A DNA stretch of 64,000 nucleotides, taken from NCBI GenBank assembly GCA_964404255.1, contig CAYOJJ010000001.1, positions 248,001-312,000 of the forward strand, written 5' to 3'. Origin of the DNA: JAFDZW01 sp964404255. Lineage in GTDB: Bacteria; Bacteroidota; Ignavibacteria; Palsa-1295. This document shows, piece after piece, positions 1 to 8,894 of the stretch. Every line of letters starts with the position of its first letter. Position 1 is the first letter of the stretch. The notes beneath the pieces are model-generated. The model made no database searches and was not told where the DNA came from. It saw only the letters and a list, made by a program, of their open reading frames with translations. The translations under genes were made by a program, and so were the position numbers.

Positions 1-599
1 CTGCTGTTGCAAAGAATGGTATTCAGGTGACGGCTGTCGCCCGTGTTACAATCCGCGCTAATATCGAGCGCCTTGTCGGTGGTGCCGGTGAAGCAACGAT
101 CCTGGCCCGTGTTGGCGAAGGTATTGTTACCACGATCGGTTCGAGCGAATCACATAAAGAAGTTCTTGAAAGCCCGGATAACATTTCCAAGACCGTACTG
201 AATAAAGGCCTCGATTCCGGTACAGCCTATGAAATTCTTTCGATCGATATTGCGGACGTCGATGTCGGCCAGAATATCGGCGCTAAATTGCAGAGCGATC
301 AGGCCGAAGCCGAACTGAAAATCGCCCGTGCTAAAGCCGAAGAGCGCCGCGCTTCTGCTATCGCTTACGAGCAGGAAATGAAAGCGAAGGTACAGGAAAT
401 GCGCGCCCGCGTTGTCGAGGCCGAAGCACAGATACCGATGGCTATTTCCGAAGCTTTTCGTGGCGGCAAGCTCGGAGTAATGGATTATTACAATATGCAG
501 AACGTCCAATCCGATACGGCAATGCGTAAGTCGATCGCCGAAAGCTCTTCGCCGGATATGGGTGCGATGGGCGGCGTCTCGACGACCGGTAATGCTTAA
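1..599 (+). CDS. floA: Flotillin-like protein FloA, C-terminal part
   Basis: The reading frame is open from base 3, so the 5' end lies outside the window; a GTG at 27 is internal. FloA-type flotillins are membrane-anchored SPFH proteins that form oligomeric scaffolds in functional membrane microdomains. The visible part covers the end of the SPFH domain (ARVTIRANIERLVGGAGE, ARVGEGIVTTIGS), the conserved stretch ending in IDIADVDVGQNIGAKLQ, and then a charged helical region rich in Ala, Glu, Arg and Lys that should form a coiled coil. The C-terminus has GKLGVMDYYNMQN, close to the FloA-family pattern. The last 25 residues are Ser/Gly/Met-rich and variable. A strong hairpin starts about 60 bases downstream and may end its transcript. 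Family assignment is firm; role in this organism is inferred. Confidence 0.92.
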   Translation, partial: AVAKNGIQVTAVARVTIRANIERLVGGAGEATILARVGEGIVTTIGSSESHKEVLESPDNISKTVLNKGLDSGTAYEILSIDIADVDVGQNIGAKLQSDQAEAELKIARAKAEERRASAIAYEQEMKAKVQEMRARVVEAEAQIPMAISEAFRGGKLGVMDYYNMQNVQSDTAMRKSIAESSSPDMGAMGGVSTTGNA

Positions 600-657
600 G
601 TACACCCGCACTGATTTAATAAAAACTTAACAGCTTTTTAAAAGCTCTGAGTAGTTA

Positions 658-691
658 CGATACCATGAAATATTCCTATTTCATGGTATCG
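658..691 (+). other. Perfect 14-bp hairpin enclosing a start codon
   Basis: Bases 658-671 and 678-691 are perfectly complementary, with a 6-base loop. The ATG of the next gene (665-667) lies in the left arm, and a second in-frame ATG (683-685) lies in the right arm. The hairpin is followed by CTGTTTTTA, so it may instead be a terminator of floA that overlaps the next gene's start. Either way it should hinder ribosome access if it forms in an mRNA that spans it. Confidence 0.7.
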
Positions 692-1345
692 CTGTTTTTA
701 TGGGTAAGCTTATGCGGCTGTACTCATCATCCGGTTATGGCCCCAACAGTATCGGATACCACAACTCCTGTTTCATTCTCTTACCAGGTGCTTCCTATTA
801 TCGAAAGCAGTTGCGGGGTTACGACCTGCCATGACGCCGGTACTCATCAGGCAGGATTAACTCTTTCTTCGTACGAAGCGATACGGGCACTGGTGCAGCC
901 GGGAGATACAACCGGTAGTCTTCTCTATGAACGAATCACGGCGAGCGATACTGCTCTTCGAATGCCGAAGGAGCCGGAGCTTACTCTTACGTCATTACAA
1001 AAAGTACTCTTGCGAAACTGGATCCTTCAGGGAGCGCCGAATTCCTCTGTTCCAACCGATACGATCGATACAACGCTTATTTCTTACAGGACGACTATCG
1101 CACCCATCTTTGAAATTCATTGCAGAGGCTGCCATAATGAATTCGATCATGCCGGGCATTTCGATGCTACCAACATCGAACACCTACGCGCCTATGCCTC
1201 CGATGGCACGCTGCTTGGTGTGATCACCCATGAAAAAGATTACCAACCGATGCCGCGCAATGCCGATACACTCGGACCGATGCTTTCAGCGGCTGATATT
1301 GCAAGAATACAAGCCTGGATAGATCGAGGCGCTTTAGATAATTAG
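665..1345 (+). CDS. Exported c-type cytochrome lipoprotein
   Basis: 226 residues with a short signal peptide ending in a lipobox (SLCGC, Cys near residue 19), so it is probably lipid-anchored in the periplasm or outer membrane. Two haem-c attachment motifs are visible. The first is a CX4CH form (CGVTTCH, around residue 50). The second is a standard CXXCH (CRGCH, around residue 153). Each is followed by a possible Met ligand in a short Met-Pro motif (RMPKEP, PMPRN). The pattern of a haem motif, a roughly 60-residue spacer and a Met-Pro motif resembles the planctomycete-type cytochrome C domains common in Bacteroidota, so each half is probably one small cytochrome domain. It would carry electrons; partner unknown. 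The start codon lies in a hairpin, and ATG 683 (residue 7) is an alternative start. It converges with the next gene, 12 bases away. Confidence 0.75.
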   Translation: MKYSYFMVSLFLWVSLCGCTHHPVMAPTVSDTTTPVSFSYQVLPIIESSCGVTTCHDAGTHQAGLTLSSYEAIRALVQPGDTTGSLLYERITASDTALRMPKEPELTLTSLQKVLLRNWILQGAPNSSVPTDTIDTTLISYRTTIAPIFEIHCRGCHNEFDHAGHFDATNIEHLRAYASDGTLLGVITHEKDYQPMPRNADTLGPMLSAADIARIQAWIDRGALDN

Positions 1346-1357
1346 CTGTGAACTCCC

Positions 1358-2905
1358 TTATTGATACAGATCATTAAGCAACTGCTTTATGATTCTCTTT
1401 TGCTCGGGGGTAATGAGATAAAGAGCATTCAAGCTACTCGTTTTAATAGGGCTGAGACTATACGTTTGTCGATAGGCATCTATTAATTCACTCGAGGAAA
1501 GAAGATACAATTCTTCGGAGGCAAATACACTATCGGCCGGATAGCTAAAGGTGTTGATCTCTTTCCAATAATAGCCCATGTGCTCTTTATCGTAGGATAA
1601 GAACCGGGCATATTTATAACGCGGCTGCAATTCCTGCATACATCTGGCGATCGAAGGCTCCGTCGAAGGATCGATCAGCACCATAGCGCTATCGTTGCGA
1701 ATGCTCTGTATCAGTTTCATCGCGTCTTCCATCTCGGCTTCACCAGCTCTTAAACGTGCATTTGTCGATGAAAGGGTGGAAACAAGACGTAATGCAGCAG
1801 TTCGGATGCGTTCGCTGCTTGTACGATTAGCTTTTGCAAAGCTCGATTCTACCGGTAGTTGATAATAAGGGACGAAAAGAAAAAGCAGCAGGCTTACCAC
1901 CGCAATGCTGCTAATTGTGCGAGAGGCATTGCGATAATTGCTTACGATTGCTCGCACCGCTATCAATAGATAAGCCGGTGCAATAAGAAGAATATATCCC
2001 TTGGCATAATGCCGAAAGACGAAAAACAGGATAGCCGGTATAACCCAAATAAGTAGGGTTATCCATTGGCTTCGAATCGAGCGAACGGTTGCCGATGGCT
2101 TATAAAGTAAGAACCCGATCGAAGGCAAAACCACCCACAATGCTATGCTCGCAAGGGTGGCAATATTTTGAGCAATGGTAGAATCGACCGTCGTAGTATC
2201 TACGAACAATAGCCAGTATGCTTTCCAACTGCCAACAGAATAGACCAGTGGCAATAACCAGATACACCAGCCAAGCACAAATGCAGCTACCACTATGCTA
2301 CCGCTGCCCACATTCAGCTTCAGCTCGATTTTCCTCTTCCATAAGAGCCACAAGACCAATGGCAACAAGAAGACAATCGAGGACGGGCGAATACCGCCTG
2401 CAAGTCCGAGCAGCAATGCACCTACTGGCAAGCTTCGCTTAGTAATGGAATAAAAGGTATTAAAAATAACGAGCGAGCATGCAGCATCATACACATACAT
2501 TTCACCCGTACATCCCTGATACATAAATACCGGGCAGGCCGCTAATAACAGCATCGCATACAGGCTCCCCTCAGCGCCCCATAATAACCGATAGGTTTTC
2601 CCAATGGCTGAAACCGCTATCATCATAAATATGGTATTGATGATCAGCAACGCTGTATGAGGCGATATGGGCAGTAACCGATAAAGGATATTCCATAGCA
2701 GAACGAGAATGGGATAGCCGGGAGAATGCGGCCGATAGTTACTCAGATCGAAACCATATCGAAGCGTTTGGCAGAAGTTGGCTGCATCCATAGTGGTCAC
2801 GACCTTTTCTCCGAATAAAAGAACGATGGCGATTGGAGATAGAATAACCAGCCACCTGAGCAGAGAGCGATCGGAGAATCTATTTTCTATGGAGTTCTCT
2901 TTCAC
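1358..2905 (-). CDS. GT-C-fold membrane glycosyltransferase (ArnT/PMT-like)
   Basis: 515 residues with roughly ten hydrophobic segments in the first 350 residues and a soluble C-terminal part of about 150 residues. The first periplasmic loop has an acidic site followed by an SPGYPIL segment (TMDAANF, then RPHSPGYPIL around residues 60-68), the layout expected of GT-C enzymes that use lipid-linked sugar donors (ArnT, PMT or DUF2723 type). Such proteins transfer sugars on the outer face of the inner membrane. The substrate cannot be told from sequence. There is no adjacent glycan locus. It is divergent from glmM, sharing an intergenic stretch of about 55 bases. Two other GT-C-like genes occur in the window (24993 and 60953). 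Confidence 0.65.
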   Translation of the reverse strand: MKENSIENRFSDRSLLRWLVILSPIAIVLLFGEKVVTTMDAANFCQTLRYGFDLSNYRPHSPGYPILVLLWNILYRLLPISPHTALLIINTIFMMIAVSAIGKTYRLLWGAEGSLYAMLLLAACPVFMYQGCTGEMYVYDAACSLVIFNTFYSITKRSLPVGALLLGLAGGIRPSSIVFLLPLVLWLLWKRKIELKLNVGSGSIVVAAFVLGWCIWLLPLVYSVGSWKAYWLLFVDTTTVDSTIAQNIATLASIALWVVLPSIGFLLYKPSATVRSIRSQWITLLIWVIPAILFFVFRHYAKGYILLIAPAYLLIAVRAIVSNYRNASRTISSIAVVSLLLFLFVPYYQLPVESSFAKANRTSSERIRTAALRLVSTLSSTNARLRAGEAEMEDAMKLIQSIRNDSAMVLIDPSTEPSIARCMQELQPRYKYARFLSYDKEHMGYYWKEINTFSYPADSVFASEELYLLSSSELIDAYRQTYSLSPIKTSSLNALYLITPEQKRIIKQLLNDLYQ

Positions 2906-2960
2906 CTATTGATTGTTTGATACAAAGATACCACTAACCGCAACGCTGCAGAACACTCTT

Positions 2961-4310
2961 ATGCTTATCCGCTCTATCTCCGGGCTTCGTGGCATCACTA
3001 CTTCGGAATCGGGATTGACCGATGAAGTCGTGACCAACTACGCCGTCTCTTTTGCTACTATGGTTAATAATACCGGTAAGATCGCCATCGGCTACGATGG
3101 GCGCCAGGGTGGGAAGCGGCTCTATGATCTGGTCTGTAAGGCGATCTGCGATGCCGGCTGTTCGGTCGTTGCTCTTGGGATGGTGCCGACGCCAACGGTA
3201 ATGTTCGCGGCAGAAAAGAATGCCGATATTCTCGGCGGTATCTCTGTAACGGCAAGCCACAACCCCCAGCAATGGAACGGAATGAAGTTCATCAATCACG
3301 ATGGCCTCTTTCTCGATGCCGAAGAGAATAATCATTTATGGAGTATTGTCGATGAATCGAAATGGAAACATCCGCTTCATAAAGGCGAGATGCTCGAAGG
3401 GTCTTCCGTCGTAACGGCGCATCTGGATTCGGTACTTTCTATTCCTTTTCTTGCCCTCGAAGCGATCAAAGCTCGTACCTTTCGCGTTGTACTCGATACT
3501 GTTAATGCCAGCGGTTCGTTCATTCAACAAGAGTTATTGGAAAAGCTCGGTGTGGCGGAAGTGATCGCCATAGCGTGCGACGGCTCGGGGATCTTCCCTC
3601 ATATTCCCGAGCCAATTCCTGAAAATCTTTCTTCGCTGTGCCTTGCCGTGCAGGCTCATAAAGCCGATCTCGGTATTGCGATCGATCCCGATGCCGATCG
3701 CTGCGTCCTGATAACCGAAACCGGTGAACCGTTTATCGAAGAGAATACGATCGTTCTTGCCGTCGAAGAAGTATTGAGTAATAGCGAAGCCGGAGCGGCA
3801 GTAGTAGTTAATCTTTCTACCACACGCGCTGTCGAAGATATTGCCAATGAATACAAAGCAGTAGTGCACCGCACACCGGTCGGCGAGATCAACGTAGCAC
3901 AGAAGATGCTCGAAACACTCTCTACCATCGGTGGCGAAGGCTCGGGCGGGGTGATCTATCCGCGAGTACATACTGGCAGAGATTCACTCGTTGCCGTCGC
4001 ACTGGCCCTCAGTAACCTTTCACGAAGCGGCATGACGCTTTCCGAAAAGAAGCGCTCCCTGCCACATTATGAAATAGTAAAAGCAAAACGCACGTTATCG
4101 GATCGCTCCGAAGTATGGCCGGCCCTGCAGGCAATTAAAGAAAAGCTACTCCCGGTTATGACCGGCTGCAACGAAGACGACGGCCTGCGTATGGAATTTG
4201 GCAACAAATGGCTCCACGTCCGCGCCTCCAACACCGAGCCCATCATGCGTTTCATAGCCGAGGCCCCGACTAAAGAAGAAGCCGAAAAACTCATCGCAGA
4301 GGCCCAATAA
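2961..4310 (+). CDS. glmM: Phosphoglucosamine mutase / alpha-phosphohexomutase
   Basis: Interconverts glucosamine-6-phosphate and glucosamine-1-phosphate, the step that feeds UDP-GlcNAc, peptidoglycan and LPS synthesis in the cytoplasm. All four phosphohexomutase signatures are present: the phosphoserine loop TASHNP (Ser near residue 99), the metal-binding loop DPDADR (242-247), the sugar-binding loop GGEGSGG (324-330) and the C-terminal phosphate-binding loop RASNTEP. The start is set at ATG 2961 (MLIRSISGLRG), which begins at the domain start; an upstream TTG at 2913 would add 16 residues that look non-homologous. The sugar loop fits GlmM better than phosphomannomutase, but a broader sugar specificity cannot be excluded. 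It is followed by uppS and bamA on the same strand. Confidence 0.88.
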   Translation: MLIRSISGLRGITTSESGLTDEVVTNYAVSFATMVNNTGKIAIGYDGRQGGKRLYDLVCKAICDAGCSVVALGMVPTPTVMFAAEKNADILGGISVTASHNPQQWNGMKFINHDGLFLDAEENNHLWSIVDESKWKHPLHKGEMLEGSSVVTAHLDSVLSIPFLALEAIKARTFRVVLDTVNASGSFIQQELLEKLGVAEVIAIACDGSGIFPHIPEPIPENLSSLCLAVQAHKADLGIAIDPDADRCVLITETGEPFIEENTIVLAVEEVLSNSEAGAAVVVNLSTTRAVEDIANEYKAVVHRTPVGEINVAQKMLETLSTIGGEGSGGVIYPRVHTGRDSLVAVALALSNLSRSGMTLSEKKRSLPHYEIVKAKRTLSDRSEVWPALQAIKEKLLPVMTGCNEDDGLRMEFGNKWLHVRASNTEPIMRFIAEAPTKEEAEKLIAEAQ

Positions 4311-4379
4311 CACCATAAAATCAGGGCTTTATTTTTGCCGAAACCTTTCGGGTGGTTTTTGCATATTAGAGGGTTACGC

Positions 4380-5255
4380 GTGAGTTTTTTACGTAATATC
4401 TTCAGACCCGGCGCCTACGAGCAGACTCCCGAGGATAAAACTATCCAGCAGGAGCTTATTTCGCACGGTCGCATTCCGGAGCACGTCGCCATTATTATGG
4501 ATGGTAACGGCCGCTGGGCCGAAGAGCGCAATTTCCCGCGGGCAGTCGGCCATCAGGCCGGTATTGCAAGCGTCCGCGATATAACGCGCGCCTCGCGCGA
4601 ACTCGGTATCCGCTACGTGACGCTCTATGCCTTTAGCACCGAGAACTGGAAGCGCCCCCGCAAAGAAGTAGCCATGCTCATGCGCCTGCTTCGCAAGATG
4701 CTCCATGAAGAGCTTGAGGAAATGTGCGATAACGGGGTACGCCTTGCCACCATCGGCCAAACCAATTCGCTGCCGAAGGAAGTACAGCAGGATCTTTTTG
4801 CCGCCATTGAAAAGACAGCCCATAATACCCGCCTGACGCTTACGCTCGCTCTTTCGTATTCGGGCCGGTGGGACCTGGTACGAGCCATGCAACTGATGGC
4901 GCTCGATATCCGGCGCGGAAAGCTTTCTCCCGAAGATGTCAACGATACGCTCGTTAAATCGTATCTTACTACTTCTACGATGCCCGATCCGGACCTGATG
5001 ATCCGTACGTCCGGCGAAATGCGGCTCTCGAATTTTCTCCTCTGGGAAATGGCCTATAGCGAAATTTATGTGACGAAAGTGTTCTGGCCGGAATTCCGCC
5101 GTGAGCACTTATATGAGGCCATTCAGAATTACCAAAGCCGCGAACGCCGTTTCGGCATGACCGGCGCCCAGCTCAAGGCCAAAGACGATGTACCCCCCGA
5201 GCATTCTTCGTATGTAAAACAAATCGTCGGCGCATTGACGAAAGGAAAGCGCTGA
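4380..5255 (+). CDS. uppS: Undecaprenyl diphosphate synthase (cis-prenyltransferase)
   Basis: Condenses isopentenyl diphosphate onto farnesyl diphosphate to make the C55 lipid carrier for wall polymers. Family motifs are complete: IIMDGNGRWA with the catalytic Asp near residue 41, the GHQAG motif, FSTENWKRP, and the C-terminal DLMIRTSGEMRLSNFLLWE block followed by AYSEIY and FWPEF. The start is taken as GTG 4380 (MSFLRNIFRP); a TTG at 4335 would add 15 residues and begins within a possible weak hairpin after glmM. The C-terminal extension of about 35 charged residues is longer than in E. coli. It lies 23 bases upstream of bamA, the common envelope gene pairing, so co-transcription is likely. 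Confidence 0.93.
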   Translation: MSFLRNIFRPGAYEQTPEDKTIQQELISHGRIPEHVAIIMDGNGRWAEERNFPRAVGHQAGIASVRDITRASRELGIRYVTLYAFSTENWKRPRKEVAMLMRLLRKMLHEELEEMCDNGVRLATIGQTNSLPKEVQQDLFAAIEKTAHNTRLTLTLALSYSGRWDLVRAMQLMALDIRRGKLSPEDVNDTLVKSYLTTSTMPDPDLMIRTSGEMRLSNFLLWEMAYSEIYVTKVFWPEFRREHLYEAIQNYQSRERRFGMTGAQLKAKDDVPPEHSSYVKQIVGALTKGKR

Positions 5256-5278
5256 TCTATTGCTCTCATCCCAAACTA

Positions 5279-7705
5279 ATGACTTTTTTCCGCTTGCCTA
5301 AGCCAGGTACTTTCATTGCCATCGTATTGGCCGCTCTGGTTGCTATCGCTGCCCCGCTTCGCGCCCAGGCGCCGGTAGAGCAGCAATATCTTATCATGGG
5401 TATTACGGTCGAGGGTAATCAATCCGGTAATGCCGAGACGATCATCTCGCAGAGTATGCTGCGAAAAGGCATGAAATTCACGATGCCGAGCAGTGAGATC
5501 AGCCGGGCTATCGAGCGCTTGTGGGACCAGAATATTTATTCCGATGTCCATATCGATGCTGCAAGGCTCGAACCACAGACCGATGGAACGATCGGCGTCT
5601 ATATGACCATCAAAGTAAAAGAGTTTTCCCGGGTCGATTCGGTGATCATCGAAGGCAACAAGCATCTTTCCAAGACCGATATTGATAAAGCCTACTCCTT
5701 CTATAAGAATGAATTTCTCCGCCCCTGGGATATCGATAATGCCAAGCAGAAGATCAAAGCGGCCTATATTAAAGAAGGATATAATTTCGTAGAGATCACC
5801 GATGAAACGGTGCCGAAAGACGATGGTACGAATAAAGTGCTGTTATACCTGCATATCAACGAAGGCACCGAAGTAACCGTCCGTCATATCGATTTCACCG
5901 GTAACGATAAAATGTCCGCCGGCGATCTTCGCGGCGCCATGGACGATACTCATGAAAAGCGCTGGTATAAGATCTTCACGAGCGGCTCGTTCGACGAAAA
6001 GAAGTATAATGAAGATAAGCAGAAAGTCCTGGCGCTTTACCGATCCAAAGGCTTTCGCGATGCTACCATTCTTTCCGATACGGTATGGGTTACTAACGGT
6101 TCGGACCTGAACATCCTTATTAAAGTTTACGAAGGCGCGCAGTATTATATCCGCAATCTTGCCGTTGTCGGCAATGAAGTCTTTACCGAAGAAGAAGTCC
6201 GCCGGGCTATTGGATTTAGAAAAGGCGATCTCTATAATCTCGAACGCTTCGATCTTAATTTAAAGGGGCCGACTCAGGATTTCAATGACGTGGGTTCGCT
6301 CTATTATGACCGCGGTTATCTCGCCAATGTCAATAAAGATGAGACCGTTGTAGCTCCCGACTCCGTTGATATTACCGTTCGCATTCAGGAAGGCAAACGT
6401 CATTACTTCCGTAATATCGAGATTAATGGCAATACCAAGACAAAAGACTTTGTGATCCGCCGCGAGCTGTATACGCGCCCGGGCGATCCCTTCAGCCGCT
6501 CGGCGATCATCCGTTCACTTCGCCAGCTCGCGCAGCTCAATTATTTCAATCAGGAAAAATTGCAGCCGGATGTACGCCCCGTTGCCGATGCCACGCAATT
6601 CGACGTCACCTATAATCTTGAAGAAAAATCGAGCGATACTTTTAATGCTTCGATCGGCTATGGTGGTGCGTTGGGGCTTACGGGCTCTGTCGGTGTATCG
6701 TTCAATAACTTCGATATTGCCGATCCTCTGCATGGTGGCGCTGGGCAGGTATTTTCCGTTTCGGCAGAATTCGGCCAGCAAAGCTACCGTACGCTTTCGC
6801 TAAGTTTCACGGAGCCATGGTTATTCCAGGAGCCGACCTCGTTCGGGTTTTCGATCTTCAATACGCAGAGCTTCATTTATTTCGAGCAAAAGGTTACCGG
6901 CGCTTCGATCTCCGTCGGCCGCCGTTTCCGCTGGCCGGATGATTTCTTCCGCGGCGATTGGTCGATCTCCGGTCTTCATACTGATATCGTCAATGGTGGC
7001 GGCTACTATTCGACGGGCGTGAACGATGAGTTGAGCTTGCAACAGGTGATTTCGCGTAACTCGATTGACGATCCGCTATTCCCGGGTACGGGCTCGGAAT
7101 TCTCTTTCCTGAGCAAGATCGCTTACCTTCCGCCGAAAGTGGTTGCTCCGAATATTGCAGCAAACTATTACCGCCTCGGACTTACCACCAAATTTTATAA
7201 TACGCTTTTTAGCTTCAACCCGACAAATAAATTCGTTCTTGCAACCACCGGCGAGATTGGCCAGCTTGGAAATGTTTCCGGCTCGCCGTTCATTCCGCCG
7301 CAGAATAGATTTGTCATGGGTGGTTCGGGTTTAACGAGCGGCTTTGTGACGATACCGTTACGCGGCTATGACGATGCCTCTATCGGCTCGCATCATGCAA
7401 CCGGTTCTACATTTGCACAAGGTGGTAATGCATATATGCGCTTTGCGGCAGAGCTTCGTTTTCAGATCGCTCGCGAACCGATCCCGATCTTCATCAATCT
7501 CTTTGGTGAAGCCGGAGATGTGTGGGAAGATTTCTCTCACGCCGATCCCTTTAACTTAAAACGCTCGCTTGGTATCGGCGCCCGGTTACAGGTCCCGGCG
7601 GTTGGCCTTATTGGTATCGATGAAGCCTATGGCTTCGATAACGTCATACCGTTCGGTACCCCGAGCGGCTGGCATACGCACTTCCAGTTCGGTAAGTTCT
7701 TCTAA
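5279..7705 (+). CDS. bamA: Outer membrane protein assembly factor BamA
   Basis: 808 residues: a signal peptide (cut after about residue 30, APLRAQA), a periplasmic region of about five POTRA repeats (roughly 35-440), and a C-terminal 16-strand Omp85/D15 barrel (roughly 450-808). POTRA-like blocks are seen as IMGITVEGN, SVIIEGNKHLSKTDI, HIDFTGNDKM, NLAVVGNEVF and NIEINGNTKTKD. The barrel has the family features RNSIDDPLFPGTG, GLIGIDEAYGF and a terminal Phe (FGKFF), which is the outer-membrane insertion signal. It is the central subunit of the machine that folds and inserts barrel proteins such as the phosphate porin at 17033. Length is typical. It converges with the next gene, 6 bases apart. 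Confidence 0.96.
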   Translation: MTFFRLPKPGTFIAIVLAALVAIAAPLRAQAPVEQQYLIMGITVEGNQSGNAETIISQSMLRKGMKFTMPSSEISRAIERLWDQNIYSDVHIDAARLEPQTDGTIGVYMTIKVKEFSRVDSVIIEGNKHLSKTDIDKAYSFYKNEFLRPWDIDNAKQKIKAAYIKEGYNFVEITDETVPKDDGTNKVLLYLHINEGTEVTVRHIDFTGNDKMSAGDLRGAMDDTHEKRWYKIFTSGSFDEKKYNEDKQKVLALYRSKGFRDATILSDTVWVTNGSDLNILIKVYEGAQYYIRNLAVVGNEVFTEEEVRRAIGFRKGDLYNLERFDLNLKGPTQDFNDVGSLYYDRGYLANVNKDETVVAPDSVDITVRIQEGKRHYFRNIEINGNTKTKDFVIRRELYTRPGDPFSRSAIIRSLRQLAQLNYFNQEKLQPDVRPVADATQFDVTYNLEEKSSDTFNASIGYGGALGLTGSVGVSFNNFDIADPLHGGAGQVFSVSAEFGQQSYRTLSLSFTEPWLFQEPTSFGFSIFNTQSFIYFEQKVTGASISVGRRFRWPDDFFRGDWSISGLHTDIVNGGGYYSTGVNDELSLQQVISRNSIDDPLFPGTGSEFSFLSKIAYLPPKVVAPNIAANYYRLGLTTKFYNTLFSFNPTNKFVLATTGEIGQLGNVSGSPFIPPQNRFVMGGSGLTSGFVTIPLRGYDDASIGSHHATGSTFAQGGNAYMRFAAELRFQIAREPIPIFINLFGEAGDVWEDFSHADPFNLKRSLGIGARLQVPAVGLIGIDEAYGFDNVIPFGTPSGWHTHFQFGKFF

Positions 7706-7711
7706 GAGAAC

Positions 7712-8806
7712 CTACTTCATTTCCACAACCGTATTCGTTAGATCGCCGAGCATTTCGATAGAGCAGGTTACTGTATCGCCGATCGTGAGCCAGCGGTTAT
7801 CATAGACCTTCGAACCGTTCAATTCTAAGAAGCAGCCGGTGCCGACGGTGCCGGAGCCGATCACATCTCCCGGATATAAAGTTACGCCATAGCTCGCGCG
7901 TTCGATGATCTGGGCAAACGTCCAGTTCATATCTTTAAGATTGCCCCTTGAGATTTCTTCATTGCCAATACGGAAGGTCATCGTCAGATCATACCGCTCT
8001 CCGTTCGGGCCCGGAATACGACGCGGGGCCAGTTCATCACGAGTTACAAGCCAGGGGCCGATCGCTGTTGCAAAATCCTTTCCTTTCGCCGGACCAAGCG
8101 AAAGCTTCATTTCTTCCATCTGCAAATAACGCGCACTCCAATCGTTCATGATCGTGTAGCCGAAGATATAGTCGTCTGCTTCTGAGGCTTTGATGTTGCG
8201 GCCTTCTTTGCCGATCACGATAGCGGCTTCGAGTTCGAAATCAAGCTTCTTTAAATGCTCGGGCATTACCTCCATGGGGCCCGGTCCGATCACCGCCTGA
8301 TGATTAGTAAAATAAAAGACCGGAAAAAGATCGAACTCCGGTATCATTTCCACTCCGCGGTTTCTTCTGGCGGCTTCGACGTGCTGACGGAAGGCATAGC
8401 CATCGCGCATGGAAGTCGGGCGCGGCACCGGAGCGAGTAACGGTACTTCGTTTACATCGCCGACCCTGAGCTTCATAGTATCGAGTTCGGAATCGGTTTT
8501 TGCCATACACCAGGCAAAGACTTCCTTGGCCGATGCTTTAGCCGGTTCTCCAAGACAAAGAAAGGTAATGATATCGGATGGCAAGGGAGTAATATGCGAA
8601 TTGCCTTTTGCCATTCCATAGGCGAATGAAGCCATCGCGAGATCGACAATACTATTTCCGACCAAAAATCCGAGGCGTCCTTTCGGTGAGAATGGCAGTT
8701 TCGGCTGCTGGGCTTTGAGCTTATCCTGCTCCTTCTTAAGTTCTACCGCTATACCCTGATGTTCGGAGCCTGGGAAATCTTCTTTTAAATACGTTACGAA
8801 TTTCAT
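7712..8806 (-). CDS. Fumarylacetoacetate hydrolase family protein
   Basis: 364 residues. The FAH-fold core in the second half has the metal-binding signature: an ExE pair in KLDFELEAAIVIG and the Asp of IMNDWSARYLQ, followed by the KGKDFATAIGPWL motif and the C-terminal GDVIGSGTVGTGC block. The family cleaves carbon-carbon bonds or decarboxylates or isomerises dicarbonyl acids in aromatic amino acid or aromatic breakdown. The longer N-terminal part fits the fumarylacetoacetase-like or 4-hydroxyphenylacetate-type subfamily, but the exact substrate is not clear. ATG 8806 (MKFVTYLKEDFPG) is preferred over TTG 8830 because a TAnnTTTG element at 8828-8835 overlaps the longer start. Confidence 0.85.
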   Translation of the reverse strand: MKFVTYLKEDFPGSEHQGIAVELKKEQDKLKAQQPKLPFSPKGRLGFLVGNSIVDLAMASFAYGMAKGNSHITPLPSDIITFLCLGEPAKASAKEVFAWCMAKTDSELDTMKLRVGDVNEVPLLAPVPRPTSMRDGYAFRQHVEAARRNRGVEMIPEFDLFPVFYFTNHQAVIGPGPMEVMPEHLKKLDFELEAAIVIGKEGRNIKASEADDYIFGYTIMNDWSARYLQMEEMKLSLGPAKGKDFATAIGPWLVTRDELAPRRIPGPNGERYDLTMTFRIGNEEISRGNLKDMNWTFAQIIERASYGVTLYPGDVIGSGTVGTGCFLELNGSKVYDNRWLTIGDTVTCSIEMLGDLTNTVVEMK

Positions 8807-8827
8807 TGTCTTGATCAGATTATTGTA

Positions 8828-8835
8828 CAAAAATA
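8828..8835 (-). promoter_or_regulatory. Putative Bacteroidota-type -7 promoter element
   Basis: Reads TATTTTTG on the minus strand, matching the TAnnTTTG -7 consensus of Bacteroidota, about 22 bases before the FAH-family ATG at 8806. No clear -33 TTTG was seen at the usual distance. Confidence 0.45.
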
Positions 8836-8894
8836 CGGCGGTGGGAGTAAAATAACCGATAGAATCAGTTATTTAGATTCTATTAAAGAAGAAG

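Noticed and set aside
634..648. AGCTTTTTAAAAGCT as a terminator after floA
   Set aside because: The palindrome has almost no loop and no T tract. The hairpin at 658-691 is a better candidate.
4335..4353. Short hairpin CCGAAA-CC-TTTCGG after glmM as a terminator
   Set aside because: The loop is only two bases and the arms are short. It is too weak to claim, although it falls at the proposed uppS upstream region.
4389..5108. Long minus-strand frame (239 codons) opposite uppS
   Set aside because: Lies entirely across a conserved enzyme gene and shows no domain pattern.
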